12,945 nt of DNA from DATESZ01 sp035283845 (GTDB lineage Bacteria; Desulfobacterota; Syntrophia; Syntrophales; JACQWR01): NCBI GenBank assembly GCA_035283845.1, contig DATESZ010000151.1, forward strand, positions 1-12,945, given 5' to 3'. Shown here in pieces: positions 7,101-12,945 of the stretch. A program made the position numbers and the translations under genes. Numbering within the stretch: the first letter of the stretch is position 1; every line of letters begins with the position of its first letter. The notes under the pieces were generated by a model, which saw only the letters and a program-made list of their open reading frames with translations, ran no database searches and was not told the DNA's origin.

Positions 7101-7515
7101 GCAAGCCTGGATTCACCATGTCGTTTTATGTGCCTCTCGGCCAGCCGGGACCTGCCTGCAAACCAGGCATTTTGCCTTTGATCAGGATCTGCGCTTTGAA
7201 GAAATTTTACAGGAGGAAGCCGAAAAATATCTCATGACCCTTCTTCGCTATTATAATGAAGGCCTGATCAAGCCGGTCCCATTCTTCAGGAAGTCTGCAT
7301 GGGAATATGTGGAAAAAGATATAAAGGCCGCAAGGAATCGCTGGCGGGGTGGCTATGGCAAGTCAAAGCCGGAGAGCGATGACCTGTGGCATACGTTGGC
7401 CTGGCGTGGTCGGCCTGACCCTCTTGATGACGCCTTTATGGAGATCGCCGCCGATATCTACAGGCCGATCATGGAGCATCGGATCGTTACTGAAATAGGT
7501 CCCGCTGAAGAATGA
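4171..7515 (+). CDS. recC: Exodeoxyribonuclease V gamma subunit RecC
   Basis: RecC is the scaffold of the RecBCD complex. It splits the incoming duplex, feeds the strands to RecB and RecD, and recognises Chi. The 1114 residues compare with 1122 in E. coli. The N-terminus has the inactive helicase-like signature VVVPSTAISRRLQLAIALQT (35-54) followed by NIRFNYLGSWLWQL. Mid-protein landmarks are VGMNDGVYPG (642-651), LLAARDVLHISYIGRDQRN and HPLQPFSRRYF (745-755). The C-terminus carries the RecB-nuclease-like but inactive fold ending in LIKPVPFFRKSAWEYVE. An acidic linker, GGEESEDEDELPEV, lies at 787-800. The ATG at 4171 is the first possible start, since an in-frame TGA lies at 4165. Its ribosome binding site is weak (GAGAG at 12 nt). 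recB follows after 12 nt, and the usual enterobacterial ptrA between the two is absent. Function in the nucleoid as a DNA-repair and anti-phage nuclease is known for the family. Confidence 0.95.
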   Translation: MGIHIVFSNRFEVLEKILLAELARCPIDPFEAQQVVVPSTAISRRLQLAIALQTGICANIRFNYLGSWLWQLAKAVVVDVPESSPVDSDILTWQVLRLLDSPAITSHPRLAGYLSGADDLMFLELAQSAAGVFDHYATYRSDWLITWSQGKTISDFQNDLIAEADEEWQKQLWQAITEDLRLGNTHPLQVFLDAITDTGKKNYLGLPQSAAIFTVPMIPPLYLQTICRLAEHMDITLYILNPCREYWFEIVSPQRLAYLKTIKDIAHREVGHSLLADWGRVTRSAIDMIYEEATTAQTLETSLFIEPAEDTLIARLQRSVLNMEDLSPDSVHISESDHSIEIHCCHGTVRELEVLQDRLLDMFSTDKTLQTDDVLVLTPDIDTLAPAVDAVFGTAPPTHYIPYSIGGRAMANTNPYLQVLLELLDLVSSRLPASRVFDLLRQPPVTRRFGLDDDGLERIRRWFATTGMRWGIDGEHRKSLGVAEEDRHSLRWGLDRLFLGIALPDVDEPLSGILPCDTVEGSRSETLGPLWLFIERLAAWGDRLRQPLPAGEWQEILHQLIMDFTRCEHDSQGEYDRVIGIIAELSNNWRAASLVQPLSARVVRSALTDMDIKRRGAVPSGAVTFSPIASMRGLNYRVICLVGMNDGVYPGQERPVEFDLIPRGKSRRGDRQKRLEERNIFLDALLAARDVLHISYIGRDQRNNTEMPPSVLVSQLIDYLAQAISPEDATAADLEAARTRLTVIHPLQPFSRRYFDGSDPRLFSHANQYAAALNAAKPVAAAIKTAGGEESEDEDELPEVSQPFITAVPASLNAAAAETSVATIDDLLRFLSNSSKFFLQRQLLIDLAEPEDVIADEEPLTIGFSEERSAADMIVEMCRRQNRVLSMDEALAFVQASPQSPPGAACEAGMSGLWPGIASLTVRLLDATSEPKQPAWRSTVTLDVEGKIWQLKADLRDLYPGGLVRYRCDQLRGYDHLQAWIHHVVLCASRPAGTCLQTRHFAFDQDLRFEEILQEEAEKYLMTLLRYYNEGLIKPVPFFRKSAWEYVEKDIKAARNRWRGGYGKSKPESDDLWHTLAWRGRPDPLDDAFMEIAADIYRPIMEHRIVTEIGPAEE

Positions 7516-7527
7516 TATGAAGGTACT

Positions 7528-10500
7528 ATGACGGAAGAAACGAAACTCATACAACCGCTTGATGTACTTACCTGCCCCTTTGACTGTATTTCCAACATCG
7601 AGGCTTCGGCAGGTACGGGGAAGACCTGGGCCATTTGCGGGCTTTACCTGCGCCTGCTTCTGGAACATGGACTTACGGTAGATCAGATTCTGGTTGTAAC
7701 CTTTACCAATGCCGCTACTGCCGAATTGCGCAGCCGGATCCGGAACAGATTGATCGAGGTTCTGCGCGTTATGGAGACGGGTAGAAATCTATCTGGAGAC
7801 CCCTTTGCGCAGGACTTCGTCCAGCACATTCGCGAGCTGGGCGGTGAGGTGGCTGAACAGGCTGGTAATCGGTTAAAGCTGGCTTTGTCCTCCTTTGAAC
7901 AGGCGGCAATCTTCACGATACATTCCTTCTGTCAGCGCGCCCTTGGGGAGGCGCCGTTTGCCGCATCCCAGCCCTTCAGAGTTGAAGTGGAAGCAAACGA
8001 TGGTGAAATAATCCGGGAGATAGCGGCAGATTACTGGCGCCGTATTGTCAATGAATACGCCGCCCATGAGCTCAAGGTGCTGATGGACCAGGGCATTGAT
8101 CCGGATTGGCTTGCCGGGGAATTCAAACGCGTACTGAACAGACCCAAGGCGGCTATCATGTTTAACAAACTGGATCATGCCGCCGCACTCGACATAAGAC
8201 GGTCCGTATGGCTCAAGCGGATTCTCCTTTGTGTGGGGCCTTCAGCCATACGCGCAACCAAGCGACGCAGGCGGGTTATTTCCTACAGCGATATGTTATA
8301 TAACATCTATGAGGCACTTACGTGTGGCCGTTTCCCATGGCTGGCCGCTACCTTGCGCTCACGCTTTCCGGCAGCGTTGATTGACGAATTTCAGGATACC
8401 GATCCGCTTCAGTTTGACATCTTTCGTTCTATCTATTCGGATTCAGGAACTCTTTTCCTTGTAGGCGATCCGAAGCAGGCAATTTATGCTTTTCGCAACG
8501 CCGACCTTAATACCTATCTTATTGCAAAACGATGTGCCCAACAGCAATGGACCCTGTTAGAAAATCAACGTTCGGAACCAGCGCTTATCTCCGCTGCCAA
8601 TGCATTGTTCGGGATCAACAAACAGGTCTTCTGCAGCCCCGACATCCAATATCAGAATATCAAGAGGGGTAGAAAGTCTCTGAAGCTTCTCAGTGGCGAC
8701 CCCGAACATCGTCATCCCTTATCTGTGTGGCTTTTTCCGCCAGGGACAAAAGGATCTTCTTTAGCAGTGAATGCGGCAGACAACCTTGCTCTTCAGGCGA
8801 CTGCCTGGGAAATGTCCAGATTGCTGGCAGGCGGTCGGCGAGGTGATATAAAAATCGGTGATCAACCTTTGCAACTGCGCGACATAGCCGTGTTGGTGCG
8901 GACGAAATCACAGGGGCAAACCGTCAAAGCTGCACTTGCTGAATGCGGTATCGGCAGTGTCGATCTTACTGAACAAAACGTGTTTGCCACTCTCGAAGCG
9001 GAAGAGATGGAAAGAGTGCTGCGGGCGATTGCCGAGCCGATGCGAACGGGATTGGTGAGGGCGGCACTATCAACAGTGCTGATCGGGAAAGACAGCATGG
9101 CGATAGCAGCGCTTAATGCCGACGAAATCGCCTTCAATCATATCATTGAGCGCATGGAACGCTACCGGCAGCAGTGGATGCATTCGGGTTTTGGCGCCAT
9201 GTGGCGCACACTTCTGCTGGAGGAAAAGGTTGTAGAACGCCTGCTGCCCCTGCCCGGCGGGGAGCGCCGGGTGACCAACCTTATGCACCTTGCGGAACTG
9301 CTCGTATCGGCAGCGGAAAAACGGCATGGCATTGAATCACTTCTGCGCTGGCTGGGAGAGCAGCGAACAGACCCAGCCGAGGATGAAGAAGTGACCCAAC
9401 TACGGCTGGAAAGCGACGAAAATCTGGTGCAGATTGTTACCAAACACCGTGCTAAGGGTCTGGAATGGTCTGTCGTTTTCTGCCCCTTCATCTGGAGGGA
9501 GCGCATGCGATCGGGAGGCGACAGGGATGTGTTTATCTATCATGAAGACGATAGGATGATCCTCGATTACACCAAAAGTGATACGGGAAAAAGCCGACAG
9601 GAGGAGGAGGGCAGGGCGGAGCGTGTAAGATTGATTTATGTGGCTTTGACGCGGGCGATCAACCGCTGTTACATTGCCGCAGGTCCGTTCTGGCAAACTT
9701 GGGGCAGGTATGCGACGGAAACGCGCGCCCGGAAGAGCATCATGAACTGGATTGTTGCCGGTAGCGGCAGCAGTCCCTGGGTCTGGGGAGACAATAAAAA
9801 AGTAACCGTTGCTGCTATCCATCAGGCATGGCAAGAGCTTCTTGCAAAGGGAGAGGGAATAGGACTGATCCCCTGGCCATCTGGTTCAGCCTTGCGACTG
9901 CCATCCACCGATATTGAAAAGGCATACGAGGCCCGCGCTGTCGGCCGGCTGCCAAAGGTTGCCTGGCAATTGTCAAGCTATACAGCACTGAGCGAATCGT
10001 CCCAGGATATTCGTACTCATCGAGAGGCTGAAGTTCATGATTTCGATTTTGCCGCAGTTATGGGCGAGGATCATGGTGAAGGAGCAGTTTCTGATCAAGT
10101 AGTTAGGCAGACCACTTCGGACATCGTTGACTTTCCGACCGGCGCTACGGCTGGACACTGCCTCCATATGATATTAGACCGGATTGATTTTCAAGATGCG
10201 GGCCGGTGGGATGAAATAATCAACGCAACCGTGGCTGCTTACCCACCGGAAAGCTCCGGAGAATCAAAGCCTGAATACCTCCCCATGATAAGAGAAATGC
10301 TTTCTAACGTTCTCCGGTCACCATTGCCGGGCGGTTTTGCTTTATGTGAAGTGGCTGCAAAAAAACGGCTTTCGGAGCTGGAATTTTCTTACCCGGTAGA
10401 AAATCTCAATGCCGGGCGCCTGCAGGCGCTCATGGCAAAGCATGGGCGAAGACTGCCGCCCCTGAATTTTCGGGATCTTAAGGGATATCTGCGCGGCTTC

Positions 10501-10860
10501 ATGGACCTGGTATTCGAGCACAACGGCAAATGGTTTGTGCTTGATTGGAAGTCAAATAAACTGGGCTTGCAGGCTGAGGATTACAACCTGGAGCGCCTTG
10601 ACAGGGAGATGTACCGTCACTGCTATGAATTGCAGGGCTTGATTTACCTGGCGGCCCTTCACCGATATCTAAAATTCCGCATCCCAAACTATGACTATAA
10701 GCGTTATATCGGCGGCATCCTTTATCTGTTTATTCGCGGAGTCAGACTGCAATGGCCTGCCGCCGGCATCTGGCACGCCCTGCCTGATCAGGGCTTGGTC
10801 GATGACCTGGATGTGTTGTTCTCGCCAAAGTCCGAACGGGAAGGGGGAAGGTTGTCTTGA
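7528..10860 (+). CDS. recB: Exodeoxyribonuclease V beta subunit RecB (helicase-nuclease, shortened 1B arm)
   Basis: RecB supplies the 3'-5' helicase and the only nuclease of the complex. Superfamily 1 motifs are all present: Walker A ASAGTGKT (26-33), Ia TFTNAATAELRSRI (58-71), FTIHSFCQRAL (129-139), Walker B LIDEFQDTDPLQF (284-296), III LVGDPKQAIYAFRNAD (311-326), IV ENQRS (345-349), V KHRAKGLEW (639-647) and VI RLIYVALTRA (701-710). The nuclease domain keeps His880 (TAGHCLH), Asp993 (RGFMDLVF), Asp1006 and Lys1008 (LDWKSN), and YELQGLIYLAALHRYL (1033-1048), so it should cut DNA. It has 1110 residues against 1180 in E. coli. Most of the shortfall lies between residues 205 and 250, where only about 45 residues join the N-terminal half to RRRRVISYSDML. 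By my recollection of E. coli RecB, roughly 85 residues of the 1B arm are missing, yet the frame is intact. A ribosome binding site AAGG lies 4-5 nt before the ATG. It overlaps recD by 4 nt. Confidence 0.95.
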   Translation: MTEETKLIQPLDVLTCPFDCISNIEASAGTGKTWAICGLYLRLLLEHGLTVDQILVVTFTNAATAELRSRIRNRLIEVLRVMETGRNLSGDPFAQDFVQHIRELGGEVAEQAGNRLKLALSSFEQAAIFTIHSFCQRALGEAPFAASQPFRVEVEANDGEIIREIAADYWRRIVNEYAAHELKVLMDQGIDPDWLAGEFKRVLNRPKAAIMFNKLDHAAALDIRRSVWLKRILLCVGPSAIRATKRRRRVISYSDMLYNIYEALTCGRFPWLAATLRSRFPAALIDEFQDTDPLQFDIFRSIYSDSGTLFLVGDPKQAIYAFRNADLNTYLIAKRCAQQQWTLLENQRSEPALISAANALFGINKQVFCSPDIQYQNIKRGRKSLKLLSGDPEHRHPLSVWLFPPGTKGSSLAVNAADNLALQATAWEMSRLLAGGRRGDIKIGDQPLQLRDIAVLVRTKSQGQTVKAALAECGIGSVDLTEQNVFATLEAEEMERVLRAIAEPMRTGLVRAALSTVLIGKDSMAIAALNADEIAFNHIIERMERYRQQWMHSGFGAMWRTLLLEEKVVERLLPLPGGERRVTNLMHLAELLVSAAEKRHGIESLLRWLGEQRTDPAEDEEVTQLRLESDENLVQIVTKHRAKGLEWSVVFCPFIWRERMRSGGDRDVFIYHEDDRMILDYTKSDTGKSRQEEEGRAERVRLIYVALTRAINRCYIAAGPFWQTWGRYATETRARKSIMNWIVAGSGSSPWVWGDNKKVTVAAIHQAWQELLAKGEGIGLIPWPSGSALRLPSTDIEKAYEARAVGRLPKVAWQLSSYTALSESSQDIRTHREAEVHDFDFAAVMGEDHGEGAVSDQVVRQTTSDIVDFPTGATAGHCLHMILDRIDFQDAGRWDEIINATVAAYPPESSGESKPEYLPMIREMLSNVLRSPLPGGFALCEVAAKKRLSELEFSYPVENLNAGRLQALMAKHGRRLPPLNFRDLKGYLRGFMDLVFEHNGKWFVLDWKSNKLGLQAEDYNLERLDREMYRHCYELQGLIYLAALHRYLKFRIPNYDYKRYIGGILYLFIRGVRLQWPAAGIWHALPDQGLVDDLDVLFSPKSEREGGRLS
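10842..10851 (+). promoter_or_regulatory. Ribosome binding site supporting the TTG start of recD
   Basis: AGGGGGAAGG at the very end of recB lies 5 nt before the TTG at 10857. The placement supports the non-ATG start and translational coupling through the 4-nt overlap. Confidence 0.6.
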
Positions 10861-12686
10861 TAGATCGTCTTGAAACCTTGCGCGCAATTGATTCCGAAAC
10901 AGCAATCGCTGCCGGATTTGCGGAACACACGAAGCGGCTGGCAACGAAACTGGGCGTACCCCGGGAAGCTGCCAATATGGCCGGCGAAGCGGCCCGGGCC
11001 ACCATTCAAGCCCTGTTGGGCGGTGATGTGTGTACCGACCTCCAAACCATTGCCGCGGCGCTGGGCATGCCGGAAGGCACTGTACGCGTTTCCTTGCTTA
11101 ATTCCGGTGTCGTGAAGGCAGACGGTGAAGGGCGAAAGTTGCCGCTGGTACTCGATAATGAGGGCCGCATTTACCTCTATCGTTACTTCGACTATGAGCT
11201 TCAATTGGCAGATGCGTTGCTCCGTCGAATTCCAACGGCCAAACCACCCTCTCTCAATGCGGATGTGCGCGCATTCCTCGATCGGCGTTTTGCAGGGAAT
11301 GCCGTCCGTCTGTCCGGACGTCCGGATTGGCAAAAAATTGCTGTTGTTATGGGCCTCACAAATCCACTCACGATCATTAGCGGCGGTCCCGGCACGGGCA
11401 AGACAACAATCGTGACAACTCTCTGTGCTGCCCTGGCGATGAGCGATTCTCCCCCGCGGATAGCCCTTGCGGCGCCGACCGGAAAAGCTGCCGCTAGGAT
11501 GGAAGAGGCTATCCGCGGCCAGGTGGATGCCATCGATCCCGCCATAAGAGAGCGGCTGCCAAGTCGGTCTTCCACCATTCACATGCTCTTGGGAGCCAGA
11601 CCGGAGAGTAACGAATACCAATATAATCGTGACAATCCCCTGCCTTATGATTTAGTAGTGGTAGATGAGGCCTCCATGGTAGATCTGGCACTCGCAGCGC
11701 GCCTGTTTACCGCTATGCCCCAGGGGGGACACATCGTTCTCCTGGGAGATAAAGATCAACTGGCATCAGTGCAGGCCGGTGCTATTTTTGCTGAACTTGC
11801 CCGCCACACTTCATTCACTGCCGCTATGGCTGATCATCTGTCAAACGAAACCGGTATCTCTCAGACGCTTCTTCAAACAATGGATCCTGATCATACAGGC
11901 CTTGCGGATTGCGTCGTGTGGCTGAAGGAGAATTATCGGTTCGGCCCCGAATCGCCCATCGGGCAGCTTGCCGCGCTGGTGCGAGACAGCAATGTGGCGG
12001 AACTCGTCGGCTGGCTGCATAATCAAGGCAATGGGATAGTGCTATGGCGAGCCATTGGCGTGGGGTTGCCGGAGCAGGTCATTGGCGAACTGGTAAAGGG
12101 CTTTGAACCATACGTAAAAGCCGTCAGACTTGGTGATCCGGAAGAAGCCCTTTCTGCATTTGATAACTTTTGTGTGCTTTGCGCCATCCATCGCGGTTGT
12201 CGTGGAGTTCAAGGAATCAATGACATTCTCACCGAGCGCTTACGTCCGACCCTGGCAGGCGAAAAGGCGGGCAGATCGGTTTGGTTTCATGGACGTTCCG
12301 TAATGGTTACAGAAAACGATTATGGGCTGGGAATATTCAACGGCGATATCGGCATCGCTCTTGACGACAGCGATGGTGATCTTAAAGTCTGGTTTACTTC
12401 CCGTGACGGCGGTGTGCGTGCCATCGCGCCACCGCGCCTGCCGGCCCACCAGACGGCATTTGCCATTACCGTTCATAAATCACAAGGTTCAGAATTCGAG
12501 AATGTTGCCTTGATTCTGCCGGAGAATGATTCCCCTGTTCTCACTCGCGAATTGATCTATACGGCAGTCACCCGTGCAAAACATGGCCTTGCTCTCTATG
12601 GTGCCTTGGATGTTCTGCGGTCTGCTGTTGGTCGTCCCACTATCCGCCGTAGTGGCCTGGCGAAAAGGATTGCTAATTATGGCTGA
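10857..12686 (+). CDS. recD: Exodeoxyribonuclease V alpha subunit RecD (5'-3' helicase)
   Basis: RecD is the fast 5'-3' helicase of RecBCD and modulates nuclease activity at Chi. The 609 residues match the 608 of E. coli. An N-terminal domain (to about residue 165) contacts RecC. The superfamily 1B core then shows Walker A GGPGTGKTT (176-184), Ia APTGKAAARM (206-215), Walker B VVVDEASMVDL (267-277), III LLGDKDQLASVQAGAI (295-310), LKENYRF (356-362), V AFAITVHKSQGSEF (534-547) and VI ELIYTAVTRAKHGLALYG (565-582), so the motor looks intact. The TTG start overlaps the recB stop as TTGA and has a good ribosome binding site. This suggests translational coupling and low-level synthesis matched to RecB. 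No further downstream gene belongs to the operon: the next coding sequence is on the opposite strand. Confidence 0.95.
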   Translation: MIDRLETLRAIDSETAIAAGFAEHTKRLATKLGVPREAANMAGEAARATIQALLGGDVCTDLQTIAAALGMPEGTVRVSLLNSGVVKADGEGRKLPLVLDNEGRIYLYRYFDYELQLADALLRRIPTAKPPSLNADVRAFLDRRFAGNAVRLSGRPDWQKIAVVMGLTNPLTIISGGPGTGKTTIVTTLCAALAMSDSPPRIALAAPTGKAAARMEEAIRGQVDAIDPAIRERLPSRSSTIHMLLGARPESNEYQYNRDNPLPYDLVVVDEASMVDLALAARLFTAMPQGGHIVLLGDKDQLASVQAGAIFAELARHTSFTAAMADHLSNETGISQTLLQTMDPDHTGLADCVVWLKENYRFGPESPIGQLAALVRDSNVAELVGWLHNQGNGIVLWRAIGVGLPEQVIGELVKGFEPYVKAVRLGDPEEALSAFDNFCVLCAIHRGCRGVQGINDILTERLRPTLAGEKAGRSVWFHGRSVMVTENDYGLGIFNGDIGIALDDSDGDLKVWFTSRDGGVRAIAPPRLPAHQTAFAITVHKSQGSEFENVALILPENDSPVLTRELIYTAVTRAKHGLALYGALDVLRSAVGRPTIRRSGLAKRIANYG

Positions 12687-12720
12687 ATTACTGGAATAAA
12701 ATTTTGACGAAACGTTTTCC

Positions 12721-12768
12721 CCCAGCAATGAAAGGAAAGTGATAAAATTGCCTTTCAACCTGCCTGGG
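12721..12768 (+). terminator. Imperfect hairpin after recD, weak terminator candidate
   Basis: CCCAGCAATGAAAGG (12721-12735) pairs with CCTTTCA (12751-12757) and TGCCTGGG (12761-12768) in an interrupted stem. The stem includes a perfect TGAAAGG/CCTTTCA segment around a 15-base loop. It lies 35 nt after the recD stop. No T-run follows, so intrinsic termination is doubtful. The rest of 12687-12807 shows no gene. Confidence 0.25.
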
Positions 12769-12807
12769 CATTACCAATAAACGCGTTGCGTGAATATATT
12801 TGACAGG

Positions 12808-12945
12808 GTAACTACTCAGGTCAATGAGCGATTACAGAGGGATAAAGGGATTTCCGTGGAGGGCGGAAACAACGGATGGGAAGACCCGAAGGCCGTGTTT
12901 GCGCACAGTGGAGATGTAGCTGCGGATGGCGAGAAAGCGCATGGC
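12808..12945 (-). mobile_element. End of an IS66-like insertion sequence (runs off the window)
   Basis: The transposase fragment ends at 12832. Just beyond it is GTAACTACTCAGGTCA starting at 12808, which begins with GTAA as the terminal repeats of IS66-family elements do. The element would thus end at about 12808. A candidate 8-base target duplication half is TTGACAGG (12800-12807), which cannot be checked without the other end. Confidence 0.55.
12832..12945 (-). CDS. Transposase C-terminus, IS66-like (partial)
   Basis: Reading leftward from the window edge there are 37 codons ending in TAA at 12832. The peptide contains RFLAIRSYISTVRKHGLRVF and ends SALHGNPFIPL. This strongly recalls the C-terminal tail of single-ORF IS66/ISBst12-type transposases, which end in a segment of the form YISTxRKxG...GNPFxP. 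Transposases of this kind cut and join IS ends to new target DNA. The start and catalytic DDE residues lie outside the window, so intactness cannot be judged. The family is recognised from memory of the tail only; another DDE family is possible. Confidence 0.65.
   Translation of the reverse strand, partial: AMRFLAIRSYISTVRKHGLRVFPSVVSALHGNPFIPL

Noticed and set aside
10788..11621. A 277-codon minus-strand open frame
   Set aside because: It lies antisense to the end of recB and the start of recD, both of which have strong family motifs, and its translation resembles no family I know.
12790..12945. A GTG-initiated plus-strand open frame of 52 codons running off the window
   Set aside because: It has no ribosome binding site and lies opposite a recognisable transposase C-terminus. 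It also spans the likely IS boundary, so it is a shadow.
12790..12945. 5' end of a group II intron
   Set aside because: The GTG at 12790 loosely suggested an intron start, but the minus-strand transposase tail explains the sequence better and no intron structure was recognised.

Overview
This 12.9 kb window looks like the chromosome of a Gram-negative, probably anaerobic bacterium, most likely a Desulfobacterota (deltaproteobacterial) or similar lineage. That is an inference from the gene content: a complete RecBCD-type recombination nuclease next to a molybdenum hydroxylase of the xanthine dehydrogenase / 4-hydroxybenzoyl-CoA reductase family and a flavoprotein of a kind I associate with such organisms. 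No rRNA or tRNA is present to settle the taxonomy.

Layout. (1) Positions 1-3333, minus strand: a two-gene operon. The first gene is a 768-residue molybdopterin-binding hydroxylase subunit. Twenty-seven bases downstream lies a phytoene-desaturase-like FAD oxidoreductase that runs off the left edge. (2) Positions 3334-4170: a gene-free divergent region. It holds a structure of about 340 bp bounded by long inverted repeats (MITE-like) with several C/G-rich hairpins inside, further small palindromes, and a frameshifted C-terminal remnant of an ADP-ribosylglycohydrolase (DraG family) gene. (3) Positions 4171-12686, plus strand: a tightly packed recC-recB-recD operon with gaps or overlaps of 12 nt and -4 nt, encoding all three subunits of exodeoxyribonuclease V. 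(4) Positions 12687-12945: a short spacer with an imperfect hairpin, then one end of an insertion sequence carrying the C-terminus of an IS66-like transposase on the minus strand.

How the genes work together. RecB (3'-5' helicase plus nuclease), RecC (scaffold and Chi recognition) and RecD (5'-3' helicase) form one complex that processes double-strand ends for recombination and degrades linear foreign DNA. All helicase motifs of RecB and RecD and the RecB nuclease residues are present, so the complex looks functional. The RecB helicase region between motif Ic and Walker B is much shorter than in E. coli, apparently missing most of the 1B 'arm'. The molybdenum hydroxylase and the flavoprotein are probably co-expressed in oxidoreductive metabolism of an organic (perhaps aromatic CoA-thioester) substrate. 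Their FeS and FAD partner subunits are not in the window.

I found no clearly new multi-gene system. The best leads are the RecB arm reduction, the MITE-like element, the decayed draG gene whose tail may supply the recC promoter, and the unusual pairing and active-site residues of the hydroxylase operon.
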